Positions 42,802 through 52,291 of a stretch of DNA of 64,000 nucleotides are shown piece by piece. How positions within the stretch are numbered: position 1 is the first letter of the stretch; the number at the start of each line of letters is the position of its first letter. The translations under genes and the position numbers were made by a program. This DNA is from Actinokineospora iranica. GTDB lineage: Bacteria; Actinomycetota; Actinomycetes; Mycobacteriales; Pseudonocardiaceae. The stretch lies in the NCBI RefSeq assembly GCF_900101685.1, contig NZ_FMZZ01000012.1, forward strand, positions 1 to 64,000. Reading direction: 5' to 3'. A model generated the notes under the pieces. That model was given only the letters and a program-made list of their open reading frames with translations, searched no databases and had not been told where the DNA came from.

Positions 42802-44469
42802 CTATTTGGCGTCGGCGTAGTTGGTGACCGTCTTGGCCTCCAGGGGAAAGCGGACGGCGGTCTCGGGGAAGACCAGCCTGCCTGCTTCCTCGGCCGCGTT
42901 CGCGATCTCCCGCGCCACCGCGTCCGCCGCCTCCGTCGGCGCGTGGACCAGCACCTCGTCGTGCTGGAAGAACACGATCCGCGCGCTCGGCGCGGTCGCG
43001 GCGAGGCGGCGGCGCAGCGTGGCCAGCATGGTCAGCGCCCAGTCGGCCGCGCTGGCCTGGACGACGAAGTTGCGGGTGAAGCGGCCCCATTCCCGGGCCG
43101 CCTGCCTGCCCGCCCGGTCGGCTGTCTCATCGCCGGTCACCGAGGTGCGTTCCCGCCAGGCGTCGCTCGGCGGCGGGCTGGTGCGGCCGAGGCGGGAGCG
43201 GACGACCCGGCCGTCCTCGCCCGCGCGGGCGGCCTGCTCCACGTAGTCCACCGCCACCGGAAAGCGTTTGCGCAGCACCGCGAGCAGCGGCCCGGCCTCG
43301 CCGCTGGTCCCGCCGTACATGGCTGACAGCATCGCGATCTTGGCCCGGCCGCGGTCGCCGTCGAACGCGTCGGCCGCCAGGCTGGTGTAGAGGTCGCTGG
43401 CGGCGGAGACCTCGGCGAAGCGCGGGTCGCCGGACAGCGCGCCCAGCACCCGCGGCTCCAACTGGGACGCGTCGGCGACAACCAGCGACCAGCCCGGGTC
43501 GGACCGCACGGCGGTGCGCAGCGCGCGGGGGAGTTGCAGCGCCGCGCCGCCCCGGGTCGCCCAGCGGCCGGACACGACGCCGCCCACCACGTACTCAGGG
43601 CGGAAGCGTCCGTTGTCCACCCACGAATCCAGCCACGACCAGCCGTGCGCGACATACAGCCGCGCGAGTTCCTTGTACTCCAGCAGCGGCGCCACCGCCG
43701 GGTGGTCGACCTCCTTGAGCACCCAGGCCCGCGCCGAGGCGATCTCGATCCCCTCCCGGGCGAACGCGCGGACGATGCTCGGCGGGTGGTCCGGGTTGAT
43801 CGGCCTGCCCGCGAACGCCACCGAGATCCGCTCGGCCAGCGCCGCCAGCTTCGCGGGCCGCGCGCCGGGCAGCGGGCGCGGCCCCAGCAGGTCGGTCAGC
43901 AGCGCGGTGTGGACGTCGGCCCGCCACGGCAGCCCGTGGTGGCTCATCTCGGCCGCGGCCAGCCCGCCTGCGGACTCGGCGGCGACCAGCAGGCGCAGCC
44001 GGTCGGGGTGCGCGGTCGCGGCGATCCGGCGCTCCTGGTATTCCAGGACCGCGACGGCGGCGGCCACCGGGTCCGTGCCCACCGGCGTCGTGCCCCGGTC
44101 GGCTTCGAACAGGGTCGGCTGCTCGCCGCGGGCCGCCGGGCGTGGGTCCTCCGGTTCGGGCAGGCCACGGGGCCGGGCCCAGGCCGCGGCGAGGTTGCGC
44201 GGGCGGCCGGGGCGCTCCTCGAACGCCAGCAGGATGCCCTCGGCGAGCGCCAGGTCGTGGCAGCGGCCCAGCCGCACCCCGGCGCGCAGCAGCGCCGGGT
44301 AGGCGTCGTCGAGGCAGGGCAGCACCCAGCGCGGCGCCGCCCTGGCCTCGGCCTCACGCAGCCATCCGGCGAGATCCCGCACGTCACGGGGCTGATCCGG
44401 CCCGTCGAGGACCTGGACGCGGCCCGTTCCCTCCGCGCCCGGCACCACCACTACTCGCACATCGCGCAT
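42802..44469 (-). CDS. Bifunctional 3'-5' exonuclease/DNA polymerase (PolA-like)
   Basis: This 555-residue A-family polymerase homologue lacks the 5'-nuclease domain. The N-terminal part is a poorly conserved exonuclease-like domain. The polymerase core shows motif A VVADASQLEPRVLG, a motif B helix around AKIAMLSAMYGGTSGEAG and motif C FFQHDEVLVH, so catalytic acids are present. Stand-alone proteins of this type are widespread in actinobacteria next to a normal PolA and probably act in repair. ATG 44469 gives the family N-terminus RDVRVVVVPG. It is divergent from the acyl-CoA ligase gene. Confidence 0.92.
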   Translation of the reverse strand: MRDVRVVVVPGAEGTGRVQVLDGPDQPRDVRDLAGWLREAEARAAPRWVLPCLDDAYPALLRAGVRLGRCHDLALAEGILLAFEERPGRPRNLAAAWARPRGLPEPEDPRPAARGEQPTLFEADRGTTPVGTDPVAAAVAVLEYQERRIAATAHPDRLRLLVAAESAGGLAAAEMSHHGLPWRADVHTALLTDLLGPRPLPGARPAKLAALAERISVAFAGRPINPDHPPSIVRAFAREGIEIASARAWVLKEVDHPAVAPLLEYKELARLYVAHGWSWLDSWVDNGRFRPEYVVGGVVSGRWATRGGAALQLPRALRTAVRSDPGWSLVVADASQLEPRVLGALSGDPRFAEVSAASDLYTSLAADAFDGDRGRAKIAMLSAMYGGTSGEAGPLLAVLRKRFPVAVDYVEQAARAGEDGRVVRSRLGRTSPPPSDAWRERTSVTGDETADRAGRQAAREWGRFTRNFVVQASAADWALTMLATLRRRLAATAPSARIVFFQHDEVLVHAPTEAADAVAREIANAAEEAGRLVFPETAVRFPLEAKTVTNYADAK

Positions 44470-44531
44470 TCTGCGGCACGACTCTGACAAGTACTGCTAG
44501 TTGACTCTTGAGTAGGTATTACGGCACCGTT

Positions 44532-44547
44532 GCTACCGGTTGGTAAC
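44532..44547. promoter_or_regulatory. Palindromic operator-like site before acyl-CoA ligase gene
   Basis: GCTACCGGTTGGTAAC contains TACC-GGTT-GGTA, a perfect 4-bp palindrome with extended similarity to TTACC-n4-GGTAA. It sits about 15 bp upstream of the GTG start, overlapping the likely promoter. It resembles the site at 36940. Confidence 0.4.
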
Positions 44548-44561
44548 TCCGGGAGGTTTCG

Positions 44562-46196
44562 GTGACCGAGTATCTGACGCGTGTGCGCGACCTTGCTGCC
44601 AAGGTCCCCACCGCGGTGCGCAGCGTGGACGTCATGCGGAAGGCGGGTCTGGTCCCGTTCAGCCGCCCCGACCACATCCTGCGATCACTGGTCGCCGTGC
44701 GCAGACTGGGCCCCATCGCGGGCGCGGCGCAGGTGGCCGCGACCCGTGACCAGACCGCGGTCGGCCTGGTGGACGAACTCGGCGCGCTCACTTTCCACCA
44801 GCTCGACATCCGCTCCAACGCGCTGGCCCGCGCCCTGGCCGAGCAGGGCGTGACCGACAAGTCGGTCGTCGCGCTGCTGGCCCGCGACCACCGCGGCGCG
44901 GTCGAGACGATGCTGGCGACCGGCAAGCTCGGCGCCCGGCTGCTGCTGATGAACACCGGCTTCGCCAAGCCGCAGCTGGTCGACGTCGCCGCCCGCGAGG
45001 GCGTCACGGTGTTCGTCTACGACCAGGAGTTCACCCCGCTGGTCGAGGCGCTGCCCGCCGACCTGCCGCGGTTCCTGGCCTGGGTGGACGACCCGGCGGA
45101 CAAGACCCGCACGCTGGAGCAGCTCATCGCCAGCGCCGACAACTCGCCGGTGTCCCCGCCCAAGGAGCCCGGCGGCATGGTCCTGCTGACCAGCGGCACC
45201 ACCGGCACCCCCAAGGGCGCCCCGCGCCAGGTGCGCTCGTCGCTGGCCGCCGCCCAGTTCCTCGACCGGATTCCGCTGCACACCGGCGGCTGCACGGTGC
45301 TCGCGGCCCCGCTGTTCCACGCGACCGGCATCTCGCAGTTCATCATCTCCTTCGCGCTCGGCTCCGCGGTCGTCCTCCGCCGCAAGTTCGACCCGGAGGC
45401 CACCCTCAAGCTCATCCAGGACAACGTCGCCGACGCGCTCGTCGTCGTGCCGACCATGCTCCAGCGGATCATGGACCTCGGCCCCGAGATCCTGGAGAAG
45501 TACGACACCTCGTCGCTGCGCGTCGTGTTCACCGCGGGCTCGGCCCTCTCCCCGGAACTGGGCAACCGCGCCACCCGCGTCTTCGGCGACGTGATCCACA
45601 ACGTGTACGGCTCCACCGAGGTCTCGGTCGTCACCGTGGCCACCCCCGAGGACTGGCGCGCCGCCCCCGGCACCGTCGGCCGCCCCCCGGTCGGCTGCAA
45701 GGTCGTCATCTACGACGAGGCCGGAAAGCCGATCACCGAACCGAACGTCACCGGCCGCGTCTTCGCAGGCAGCGGCCTGAGCTTCGCCGGTTACACCGAC
45801 GGCCGGAACAAGGAACTCATCGACGGCCTCCTGTCCACCGGCGACCTGGGCCACTTCGACGCCGAGGGCCGCCTGTTCATCGACGGCCGAGACGACGACA
45901 TGATCGTCTCCGGCGGCGAGAACGTCTTCCCAGCCGAAATCGAGAACCTCCTGGTCGAGTACCCCGGCGTCGTAGAAGCCGCGGTCTTGGGCGTCCAGGA
46001 CGAGAAGTTCGGCCAACGCCTCAAGGCCTACGTGGTCATAGACGAGAACACCAAGGTCGCCGAGGAAGAACTCCTCGACCACGTCAAGAGCAACCTGGCC
46101 CGCTTCAAGGTCCCCCGCGAGGTCGTCTTCCTGGACGAACTCCCCCGCAACGCGACCGGCAAACTCATGCGCAAGCGTCTGCCAGAACTCGGCTGA
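44562..46196 (+). CDS. Fatty-acyl-CoA ligase (FadD-type acyl-CoA synthetase)
   Basis: The 544-residue ANL-superfamily enzyme activates a carboxylic acid with ATP and joins it to CoA. The P-loop is MVLLTSGTTGTPKGAPR, the A5 motif VYGSTEVS, the A7/A8 motifs STGDLGHFDAEGRLFIDGRD and the C-terminal catalytic lysine is in LPRNATGKLMRKRL. GTG 44562 has GGGAGG upstream. The substrate is probably a medium or long fatty acid. Its closeness to the ACAD10/11-type operon at 47788 suggests it may load the acid used there (compare LvaE in levulinate catabolism), but a separate role is equally possible. Confidence 0.93.
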   Translation: MTEYLTRVRDLAAKVPTAVRSVDVMRKAGLVPFSRPDHILRSLVAVRRLGPIAGAAQVAATRDQTAVGLVDELGALTFHQLDIRSNALARALAEQGVTDKSVVALLARDHRGAVETMLATGKLGARLLLMNTGFAKPQLVDVAAREGVTVFVYDQEFTPLVEALPADLPRFLAWVDDPADKTRTLEQLIASADNSPVSPPKEPGGMVLLTSGTTGTPKGAPRQVRSSLAAAQFLDRIPLHTGGCTVLAAPLFHATGISQFIISFALGSAVVLRRKFDPEATLKLIQDNVADALVVVPTMLQRIMDLGPEILEKYDTSSLRVVFTAGSALSPELGNRATRVFGDVIHNVYGSTEVSVVTVATPEDWRAAPGTVGRPPVGCKVVIYDEAGKPITEPNVTGRVFAGSGLSFAGYTDGRNKELIDGLLSTGDLGHFDAEGRLFIDGRDDDMIVSGGENVFPAEIENLLVEYPGVVEAAVLGVQDEKFGQRLKAYVVIDENTKVAEEELLDHVKSNLARFKVPREVVFLDELPRNATGKLMRKRLPELG

Positions 46197-46206
46197 CCTC
46201 TGGCAC

Positions 46207-46261
46207 GCCCGCTCCCAGCACTCGGCCTCCACACTGGCCAGGGTGCCCGGTGGGAGCGGGC
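46207..46261. terminator. Inverted repeat between convergent genes
   Basis: GCCCGCTCCCA (46207-46217) pairs with TGGGAGCGGGC (46251-46261) over a 33-nt loop that has its own GGCC stem. It lies just after the ligase stop and before the convergent pentapeptide gene end. Confidence 0.5.
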
Positions 46262-46338
46262 GGACCAGCGCACCCGCCCCACCTGCCAGCCGCACCTGAC
46301 GCTGCCAGCAAGCCCACCCAAGCAATCCCACACGGCAG

Positions 46339-47130
46339 TCACCAGTGACCAGGCCGCACCAATGCCCCCGGGATCTTCGTCCGAGCATCCCCCCGAGCGG
46401 CGTTGAGCTGCGTCTGGCAAAGAAACAGCGCACCGCTCAGGTCCGCGCCCCCAACCCGGGCATCCCGAAAATCGGCGCCAATCACATCAGCGAGGCGCAA
46501 ATCGGCATCAGTGAGATCCGCGCCAATAAGATAAGCCCCACGCAGACTCACACCACGAAGATCAGCGCCAACCAGATTGGCGCCGATGAGATCAGCGTTC
46601 CGCCGATCCCGACGACGCCCCTGCACCCCCGCCCGCGCGAGTTCGCTGGCCCGCGAAAGCAGCGCGCTGACGTCATGGCGATGCGCGGCGACATCCACGT
46701 CCAGGATCGAAGAGCGGTTGGTCAGCTGCTCAGTCTCGGCCAACGCCCGGCGAAGGTCGGAATGCACCGGCCGCGCCGCGGGCAAGGCCAGCGCCTCGGT
46801 CAAATACCACAGCAGCTCATGGAGCTGGCGCATGATCGGCAGGGCGGCGAACATCTGTCGGGCGCTGCCCGGGTGGTTCCGCCAGTCCCGCCCGCCGAAG
46901 GTGACCTGGGAGACCTTCTGGCCTGCGCCGAAGCAGTCGTAGGTGGTGCAGCCCGCGAAGCCGCTGTCCCGCAGCCGGGTGTGGATGCCGCAGCGGAACT
47001 CGGGGGTCAGGTTGGGGCACGGCTCGCCCGCGGCCTTGTCGATGGCGAAGTCGGCGGAGGGGGCGAAGGCGAGGGCGACGCAGCAGAGCCCGAAGCAGTT
47101 CGCGCAGTCTGCCCGCAGGTTCGATCGCAT
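46339..47130 (-). CDS. Pentapeptide-repeat protein with N-terminal cysteine cluster
   Basis: Residues 1-75 carry a conserved-looking cysteine pattern (CANCFGLCCVALAF, EPCPNL, RCGIH, GCTTYDCFGAGQ) with eight or more cysteines, which suggests a metal or Fe-S site. A helical linker follows. Residues about 175-240 are ten or so pentapeptides of the A(D/N)LXX type (NADLIGANLVGADLRGVSL and so on), which build a right-handed quadrilateral helix. Such repeats can mimic DNA (gyrase protection) but also serve as scaffolds. It lies 10 bp downstream of the TetR gene in the same direction and may be co-transcribed. Confidence 0.88.
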   Translation of the reverse strand: MRSNLRADCANCFGLCCVALAFAPSADFAIDKAAGEPCPNLTPEFRCGIHTRLRDSGFAGCTTYDCFGAGQKVSQVTFGGRDWRNHPGSARQMFAALPIMRQLHELLWYLTEALALPAARPVHSDLRRALAETEQLTNRSSILDVDVAAHRHDVSALLSRASELARAGVQGRRRDRRNADLIGANLVGADLRGVSLRGAYLIGADLTDADLRLADVIGADFRDARVGGADLSGALFLCQTQLNAARGDARTKIPGALVRPGHW

Positions 47131-47140
47131 GGATTCCTCC

Positions 47141-47710
47141 TCACGAGGCCGCGGCGACGACGTGGTCCAGGGTGGAAAGCAGCAGCCGGATAAGAGTCTC
47201 CTGGTCAGTGCGGCCTCGACCAGTCCATTCGATGGTCAATTCCTCGGTAAACGCCAGCCACGCGCGGATCGCGAGTTCGACCGGCTCCGACCCGCCCGGC
47301 TGTCCCAGCGCGGACAGCACGCGTTCGGTGATCGCGTTCTGGGTCTCGTCGTGGACGCGGCGGACCCAGTCGTCCTGGCCCGCGGCGCGGAACAGGCTCA
47401 CGTACTGGGTGTGCCTGCGCTGGATGAACTCGACGTAGCCGGTGACGATGCCGCGCACGCCGTCGGTGTCGGTGTCGGCCGCGCGCAGCAGGCGCCGGGC
47501 CGCCGCGCGCACGACCTCGATGTAGTAGTCCTGCTTGGTCGGGAAGTAGTGGAACAGCAGGCTGCGGGAGATCCCGGCCTCGGCGGCCACCTCGTCGACG
47601 GTGATCTGGTGGATCGGGCGCGCGGTGAGCATCCGCAGGCCGATGCCGATGAGCTGCTTGCGCCGGTCCTGCGCGGTGCGCCGCACCCGGGGCGCGCTCG
47701 CCTTGGTCAT
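47141..47710 (-). CDS. TetR-family regulator of the acyl-CoA dehydrogenase operon
   Basis: ATG 47710 is preceded by a very good GGGAGGGCTG ribosome site. The 189-residue protein has the TetR HTH (ITVDEVAAEAGISRSLLFHYF) and an all-helical ligand domain (VTGYVEFIQRRHTQYVSLFRA). It is divergent from the acyl-CoA dehydrogenase operon, and two related palindromes lie between the starts. It is therefore very probably the local repressor, released by an acyl-CoA or hydroxyacyl-CoA intermediate. That ligand is inference. Confidence 0.93.
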   Translation of the reverse strand: MTKASAPRVRRTAQDRRKQLIGIGLRMLTARPIHQITVDEVAAEAGISRSLLFHYFPTKQDYYIEVVRAAARRLLRAADTDTDGVRGIVTGYVEFIQRRHTQYVSLFRAAGQDDWVRRVHDETQNAITERVLSALGQPGGSEPVELAIRAWLAFTEELTIEWTGRGRTDQETLIRLLLSTLDHVVAAAS

Positions 47711-47723
47711 CAGCCCTCCCTGT

Positions 47724-47768
47724 TGAGCGTCCCTCGACAATCAGGGTAGCTTGTTGAGCGACGCTCAA
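47724..47768. promoter_or_regulatory. Double TetR operator
   Basis: TTGAGCG-a-CGCTCAA at 47754-47768 is a perfect 7-1-7 palindrome just upstream of the operon. TTGAGCGTCCCTCGACAA at 47723-47740 is an imperfect second copy next to the regulator start. Their centres are about 30 bp apart, close to three DNA turns. Confidence 0.7.
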
Positions 47769-47787
47769 TAGCAACCGGAGGTTCCCT

Positions 47788-48992
<1,205 letters not shown>

Positions 48993-48996
<4 letters not shown>

Positions 48997-49802
48997 CCGG
49001 CCGGGTGCTGGTCACCGGGGCCGGGTCCGGCCTCGGCCGCGCGCTGGCGGCGCGGTGGGCCGGGACGGGCGCGCGGGTGCTGGTCACCGACGTCAGCGCG
49101 GGCGCTGCGGCGGCCGTCGCGGCCGAACTCGGCACAGAGCACCTGGTCCTCGACGTCACAGACGAGGACTCCTGGATCGCCGCGCGGCAGTGGTGCGAGC
49201 GGACCTGGGACGGGCTCGACGTGCTGGTCAACAACGCGGGCGTGGCCGCGTCCGGCCGCATCGAGACGGTCCCGATGGCCGACTGGGACTGGATCGTCGA
49301 CATCAACCTCAAGGGCCCGGTGCGCGGCTGCCGCACGTTCGTGCCGGTGTTCAAGCGCCAGGGCGCGGGCCACATCGTCAACGTCGCCTCGATGGCGGCG
49401 ATCATGAACCTGCCCACGATGGCCCCGTACAACGTGGTGAAGGCGGGCGTGCTGTCGCTGTCGGAGACGCTGCGGTTCGAGCTGGCCCCCTACGGGATCG
49501 GCACGACCGTCGTCTGCCCCGGGTTCTTCCAGACGAACCTGCCGGACCGCTCCCGCAACGCCGACCCCACGCGGGTCGACCTGACCGAGAAGCTGATGGC
49601 CGCAGCCACGGTGACCGCTGAAGACGTCGCGGACCAGGTGGTTGAGGGCGTCGCCGCCGGGGAGTTCCTGGTGCTGACCCACGAGGACGGCAGGCAATCC
49701 CACGAGTTCAAGCGGCTGCGCCCGGAGAAGTTCGAGGCGCAGGTCGTCGCTTTTTGGGACCGGTTGCGGTCGAAGATGGAGAAGGAGAACCGTGAGTCGT
49801 AA
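48993..49802 (+). CDS. Short-chain dehydrogenase/reductase
   Basis: GTG 48993 overlaps the stop of the dehydrogenase gene (GTGA). The 269-residue classical SDR has the cofactor motif VTGAGSGLGRALA, NNAGVAASGRIE, catalytic Ser in NVASMAAIM and Tyr-Lys in APYNVVKAG, all intact. The Asp after the second strand (LVTDVSAG) favours NAD(H). In this operon it could oxidise a hydroxyacyl-CoA intermediate to the ketoacyl-CoA, as LvaD does in levulinate breakdown. It overlaps the next SDR gene by 11 bp. Confidence 0.9.
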
Positions 49803-50541
49803 GAGGATCCTCATCACCGGCGCCAGTTCCGGGCTCGGCGAGGAAATGGCCCGCCAGTTCGCCGCGAAGGGCCGCGACCTCGCGCTCGCCGCCCGCCGCA
49901 CTGAGCGGCTGGAGGAGTTGCGGGACGAGCTGGTCAAGGCGAACCCGGGCGTCAAGGTCGCGGTGCGGGCGCTCGACGTCAACGACCACGACGCCGTCTT
50001 CAAAATCTTCGGCGAGTTCCGCACCGAACTCGGCGGCATTGACCGGGTCATCGTGAACGCGGGCCTCGGCAAGGGCCAGCCGGTTGGCACGGGCTACTTC
50101 TACGCCAACAAGCAGACCGCGGAGACCAACTTCGTCGCCGCGCTCGCCCAGTGCGAGGCCGCGATGGAGATCTTCCGCGACCAGAACGCGGGCCACCTGG
50201 TGGTCATCTCCTCGATGAGCGCCATGCGGGGGATGCCCAAGAACCTGTCCACCTACGCGGCCACCAAGGCCGGGATCTCCACGCTGGCCGAGGGCATCCG
50301 CGCGGACACGCTCAAGACCCCGATCAAGGTCACCACCGTCTACCCGGGCTACATCCGCTCGGAGATGAACGACAAGGTGAAGAAGACCCCGCTGATGGTC
50401 GACACGGTGCCGGGTGTGCAGGCCATGGTGAAGGCCATCGAGCGCGAGGTCGGCTCGGCGTGCGCGCCCGCGTGGCCGTGGACCCTGCTCGGGTTCGCCA
50501 TGCGGAACCTGCCGCTGGGCATCGTGGCCAAGATGTCATGA
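49792..50541 (+). CDS. Short-chain dehydrogenase/reductase
   Basis: This is a second, clearly different classical SDR of 249 residues: ITGASSGLGEEMARQ, VNAGLGKGQPVG in place of the usual NNAG, SSMSAMRGMPKNLSTYAATKAG with the Ser-Tyr-Lys triad (in two pieces), and a hydrophobic C-terminus (WPWTLLGFAMRNLPLGIV) that may touch the membrane. An Arg-Arg pair after the second strand (LAARRTERL) favours NADP(H), unlike its neighbour. It overlaps both flanking genes, the next by ATGA. The exact step is not known. Confidence 0.9.
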   Translation: MSRKRILITGASSGLGEEMARQFAAKGRDLALAARRTERLEELRDELVKANPGVKVAVRALDVNDHDAVFKIFGEFRTELGGIDRVIVNAGLGKGQPVGTGYFYANKQTAETNFVAALAQCEAAMEIFRDQNAGHLVVISSMSAMRGMPKNLSTYAATKAGISTLAEGIRADTLKTPIKVTTVYPGYIRSEMNDKVKKTPLMVDTVPGVQAMVKAIEREVGSACAPAWPWTLLGFAMRNLPLGIVAKMS

Positions 50542-51620
50542 GCGCCCCGCGCGACGAGGCCCGCGACGTTCGCGCCGAGGACAGCTTCGACACCGCGGCG
50601 GTGCACGCGTGGCTCAAGACGGTCGTGGACGGGCTCGACGGCGAGCCCGTCGTGCGGCAGTTCCCCGGCGGCGCGTCGAACCTGACGTACCTGCTGTCCT
50701 ACCCGGACCGCGAGCTGATCCTCCGCCGTCCGCCCGCCGGGCAGAAGGCGGCCTCCGCGCACGACATGCGGCGCGAGTACCGGGTGCAGCGGCAGCTCAA
50801 GCCGGTCTACCCGTACGTGCCGACCGTGCTCGGGCTGTGCGACGACGAGAGCGTGCTGGGCTCCGACTTCTACGTCATGGAGCGGATTCCGGGCACGATC
50901 CTGCGCGGGAACCTGCCCGAGGGCATGGCGCTGAGCCCCGAGCAGGCCCGCGCGCTTTCCACGGCGCTGGTAGACCGCCTGGTCGACCTGCACCGGGTAG
51001 ACCCGGAACAGGCAGGGCTGACAGACCTCGGTAAGGGCGCGGGCTATGTCGGGCGGCAGGTGCGCGGCTGGTCCGAGCGCTTCGCCCGCGCCCGCACCGA
51101 CAACGTGCCCGACTTCGCCGAGGTCATGGCCTGGCTCGCGGCCAACCAGCCCGACGACGTGGCCACCGTGGTCATCCACAACGACTGGCGCTTCGACAAC
51201 GTGGTGATCGATAACAGAGTGCTCGACGGCTCTGTGTCTGACACAGACCTGGCCGTTGTCGGTGTCCTGGACTGGGAGATGTCGACCCTGGGCGACCCGC
51301 TGATGGACCTCGGCGGCGCCGTGGCCTACTGGGTGCAGGCCGATGACGACGACGTGTTCCAGGTGGCCCGCAGGCAGCCGACGCACCTGCCCGGGATGCT
51401 GACCCGCGCGGAACTCGTGGCGCACTACTGCGAGCGGATGGGCCTGCGGCCGGACAACTGGGCGTTCTACGAGGCGTTCGGCCTGTTCCGGCTGGCGGTG
51501 ATCATGCAGCAGATCTACTACCGCTACCACCACGGCCAGACGCACAATCCCCGGTTCAAGGACTTCTGGATGTTCATCGGCTACCTGGAATGGCGCTGTC
51601 GGGAGGTGATTAGGCGATGA
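50538..51620 (+). CDS. APH-type phosphotransferase of the ACAD10/11 kinase type
   Basis: The 360-residue protein has the aminoglycoside-phosphotransferase/choline-kinase fold, with the sequence pattern of the ACAD10/11 N-terminal kinase domain: RQFPGGASNLTYLL, RRPPAG, YVMERIPGTILRGN, then the catalytic loop VVIHNDWRFDNVVID and VGVLDWEMSTLGDPLMDLG for metal binding. In LvaA and ACAD10/11 this domain phosphorylates the 4-hydroxyl of 4-hydroxyacyl-CoA. Antibiotic phosphorylation is unlikely given the operon. It starts at ATGA 50538 and overlaps the histidine phosphatase gene by 4 bp. Confidence 0.92.
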   Translation: MSAPRDEARDVRAEDSFDTAAVHAWLKTVVDGLDGEPVVRQFPGGASNLTYLLSYPDRELILRRPPAGQKAASAHDMRREYRVQRQLKPVYPYVPTVLGLCDDESVLGSDFYVMERIPGTILRGNLPEGMALSPEQARALSTALVDRLVDLHRVDPEQAGLTDLGKGAGYVGRQVRGWSERFARARTDNVPDFAEVMAWLAANQPDDVATVVIHNDWRFDNVVIDNRVLDGSVSDTDLAVVGVLDWEMSTLGDPLMDLGGAVAYWVQADDDDVFQVARRQPTHLPGMLTRAELVAHYCERMGLRPDNWAFYEAFGLFRLAVIMQQIYYRYHHGQTHNPRFKDFWMFIGYLEWRCREVIRR

Positions 51621-52282
51621 GTGCGGTTTATCTGTTACGGCATGGGCAGGCGTCTTTCGGGGCTGCGGACTACGACGTGCTCTCACCGACCGGCGAGCTA
51701 CAGGCCAAGGTGCTGGGGGCGGAGTTGCGCGAGCGCGGGCTCGCCCCGGCCCAGGCGTGGTCGGGCACGCTGTCGCGGCAGCGGTCTACCGCGTCGATCA
51801 CGCTTGCCGCCGCCGGGATAGACCTGCCCTGCCAGACGGACGAGAGGTGGAACGAGTACGACCACCTCGGCCTCGTCCAGCACCACCTGGCCGCGCACGA
51901 GACGAAGCAACCGGCGTCCTCCCGCGACTTCCAGGACATCCTCGACCGCGCGCTGCACGGCTGGATCAGCGACGGTGTGCCCGCGGGCCAGGCGGGCACG
52001 TTCGCCGACTTCGAGGGACGGGCCAACGCGGCGCTTACCGAGGTCGCGGAAAGCCTGGGGTCGGGCGGCACCGCCGTGGTGTTCACCTCCGGCGGTGTCA
52101 TCGCCGCGATCTGCGCCCGCCTGCTCGGTATGCCCGGTGCGGGCCTGGTCTCGCTTAACCGCGTCGTGGTCAACGCCGCCGTCACCAAGATCGTGCACGG
52201 CCGATCGGGAGCCTCGCTGGTCTCGTTCAACGAGCACGGCCACTTCGAGGGCGCCAACCGCGAACTGCTGACCTACCGCTGA
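51617..52282 (+). CDS. Histidine phosphatase family protein
   Basis: The 221-residue protein has the phosphohistidine motif YLLRHGQASFG at residues 5-15 and further elements of the branch 1 phosphatases (RQRSTASITL, ERWNEYDHLGL, VVFTSGGVIAAI). The second catalytic His of the usual VSHG motif is replaced by Ser-Gly-Gly here, so activity may be altered. It is coupled by ATGA to the kinase-like gene. It could remove phosphate from a phosphorylated acid by-product of the pathway, which is inference. Confidence 0.88.
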   Translation: MSAVYLLRHGQASFGAADYDVLSPTGELQAKVLGAELRERGLAPAQAWSGTLSRQRSTASITLAAAGIDLPCQTDERWNEYDHLGLVQHHLAAHETKQPASSRDFQDILDRALHGWISDGVPAGQAGTFADFEGRANAALTEVAESLGSGGTAVVFTSGGVIAAICARLLGMPGAGLVSLNRVVVNAAVTKIVHGRSGASLVSFNEHGHFEGANRELLTYR

Positions 52283-52291
52283 GAGGTGCGC

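Noticed and set aside
44685-46433. 582-codon minus-strand frame
   Set aside because: Antisense to the well-supported acyl-CoA ligase and without any recognisable motif.
50538-51620. Aminoglycoside phosphotransferase resistance gene
   Set aside because: The fold is shared, but sequence blocks and operon context match the ACAD10/11-type kinase, so an antibiotic role is unlikely.
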